Shown: piece by piece, positions 13,955-14,676 of the stretch
How the letters are laid out: every line of letters starts with the position of its first letter
Position numbering within the stretch: the stretch's first letter is position 1
NCBI GenBank assembly: GCA_033765245.1
Contig: JANRIF010000243.1
Location: 1-14,676, forward strand
Origin: GCA-002840015 sp033765245
GTDB lineage: Bacteria > Pseudomonadota > Gammaproteobacteria > Xanthomonadales > Xanthomonadaceae
DNA: 14,676 bases
Direction: 5' to 3'
Position numbers and translations under genes: made by a program
The notes under the pieces: generated by a model
What the model was told of the DNA's origin: nothing
Databases searched by the model: none
Seen by the model: the letters and a program-made list of their open reading frames with translations, nothing else

Positions 13955-14676
13955 ATGGCCATCAAGGTCGCAATCAACGGGTACGGCCGCATCGGCCGCA
14001 ATGTCATGCGTGCGTTGTACGAGTCGGGGCGCACCGGCGAGATCCAGGTGGTCGCGATCAACGACCTCGGCGATGCGCAGACCAATGCCCACCTCACCCA
14101 GTACGACACCGCGCACGGCAAGTTTCCCGGCACGGTGACGGTGGATGGCGGCGACCTGATCATCAACGGCGACCGCGTCAAGGTGTGTGCGGAGCGCGAT
14201 CCGGCCAAGCTGCCGTGGGCTGCGCTGGGCGTCGACGTGGTGCTCGAATGCACCGGGCTGTTTGCCTCCAAGGCCAAGGCCAGCGCGCACCTCGCGGCGG
14301 GTGCCAAGAAGGTGATCATTTCCGCGCCGGGCGAGAAGGACGTCGACGGCACCTTCGTTTACGGGGTCAACCACGACCAGCTCAAGGCCAGCCACACCGT
14401 CATTTCCAACGCCTCGTGCACCACCAACTGCCTGGCACCGCTGGCGCAGGTGCTGCACCAGAAGGTGGGCATCGTGCATGGCCTGATGACCACCATCCAT
14501 GCCTACACCAACGACCAGGTGCTCACCGACGTGTTCCACAAGGATCTGCGTCGCGCGCGCTCGGCCACGATGAGCCAGATACCGACCAAGACCGGTGCGG
14601 CGGCGGCGGTGGGTCTGGTGCTGCCGGAATTGAACGGCAAGCTGGACGGCTTCGCGATGCGGGTGCCCACCATCAA
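13955..14676 (+). CDS. gap: Glyceraldehyde-3-phosphate dehydrogenase, 5' part
   Basis: The first 240 codons of a GAPDH (usual length about 330) run off the window edge without a stop. The enzyme converts glyceraldehyde-3-phosphate, NAD+ and phosphate to 1,3-bisphosphoglycerate in glycolysis and back in gluconeogenesis. NGYGRIGR near the N-terminus is the nucleotide-binding loop and the Asp in AINDLGD fits NAD preference. The catalytic pair is Cys155 in SNASCTTNCLAPL and His182 in TIHAYTNDQ; HAYTND argues against erythrose-4-phosphate dehydrogenase. The segment RARSATMSQIPTKTGAAAAVG is also typical. AAGGAG at 13944-13949 precedes the ATG at 13955. The nuclease gene is divergent; I could not identify a convincing promoter in the short gap. 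Confidence 0.97.
   Translation, partial: MAIKVAINGYGRIGRNVMRALYESGRTGEIQVVAINDLGDAQTNAHLTQYDTAHGKFPGTVTVDGGDLIINGDRVKVCAERDPAKLPWAALGVDVVLECTGLFASKAKASAHLAAGAKKVIISAPGEKDVDGTFVYGVNHDQLKASHTVISNASCTTNCLAPLAQVLHQKVGIVHGLMTTIHAYTNDQVLTDVFHKDLRRARSATMSQIPTKTGAAAAVGLVLPELNGKLDGFAMRVPTI

Noticed and set aside
13894..14539. Open frames on the - strand running from the nuclease gene back through gap.
   Set aside because: They mirror the GAPDH coding frame; the nuclease signal peptide fixes its start at 13893 or 13857.

Overview
The window is high-GC DNA and reads like a gammaproteobacterial chromosome of the Lysobacterales (Xanthomonadales) type, family Rhodanobacteraceae or Xanthomonadaceae. This placement is inferred from gene content (a CydP-like protein before cydA, an S1/P1 nuclease beside gap, BigR-type regulation) and was not tested by any search.

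Region 1 (about 1-3208, + strand) is a cytochrome bd quinol oxidase operon, cydP-cydA-cydB-cydX. The genes are tightly packed: ATGA at cydP/cydA, an 11-base gap before cydB, and TGATG at cydB/cydX. CydA has the long (E. coli-type) Q-loop and all the expected heme and quinol residues. A 30-bp inverted repeat separates this operon from the convergent next unit.

Region 2 (3361-9349) is a module that looks like sulfide/persulfide stress handling. On the - strand are an ArsR-family regulator with the BigR/SqrR cysteine pair and a single-domain rhodanese. Divergent on the + strand are the wreck of a sulfide:quinone oxidoreductase (SQR) gene, a small YgaP-type (DUF2892) membrane protein, an RND periplasmic adaptor lipoprotein, an RND permease and an OsmC-family thiol protein, all with overlapping ends. 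The two directions share one short region in which two promoters overlap around a single perfect palindrome. The rhodanese and DUF2892 proteins together correspond to the two halves of E. coli YgaP, and the regulator corresponds to YgaV/BigR. No outer-membrane channel gene is present here.

Region 3 (9462-13893, - strand) holds a 975-residue secreted protein of unknown function, preceded by what looks like the remains of a second bd-type oxidase subunit I gene, about 380 bases with no recognisable gene but a strong hairpin, and a well-conserved secreted S1/P1-type zinc nuclease.

Region 4 (13955-14676, + strand) is the first 240 codons of a glyceraldehyde-3-phosphate dehydrogenase, cut by the window edge.

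The most interesting points are two previously functional respiratory genes surviving only as fragments (SQR at 4205-4364 and a CioA/CydA-like gene at 12389-12656), the compact shared operator of the persulfide module, and that module's association of a YgaP-like split pair with an RND exporter and OsmC.
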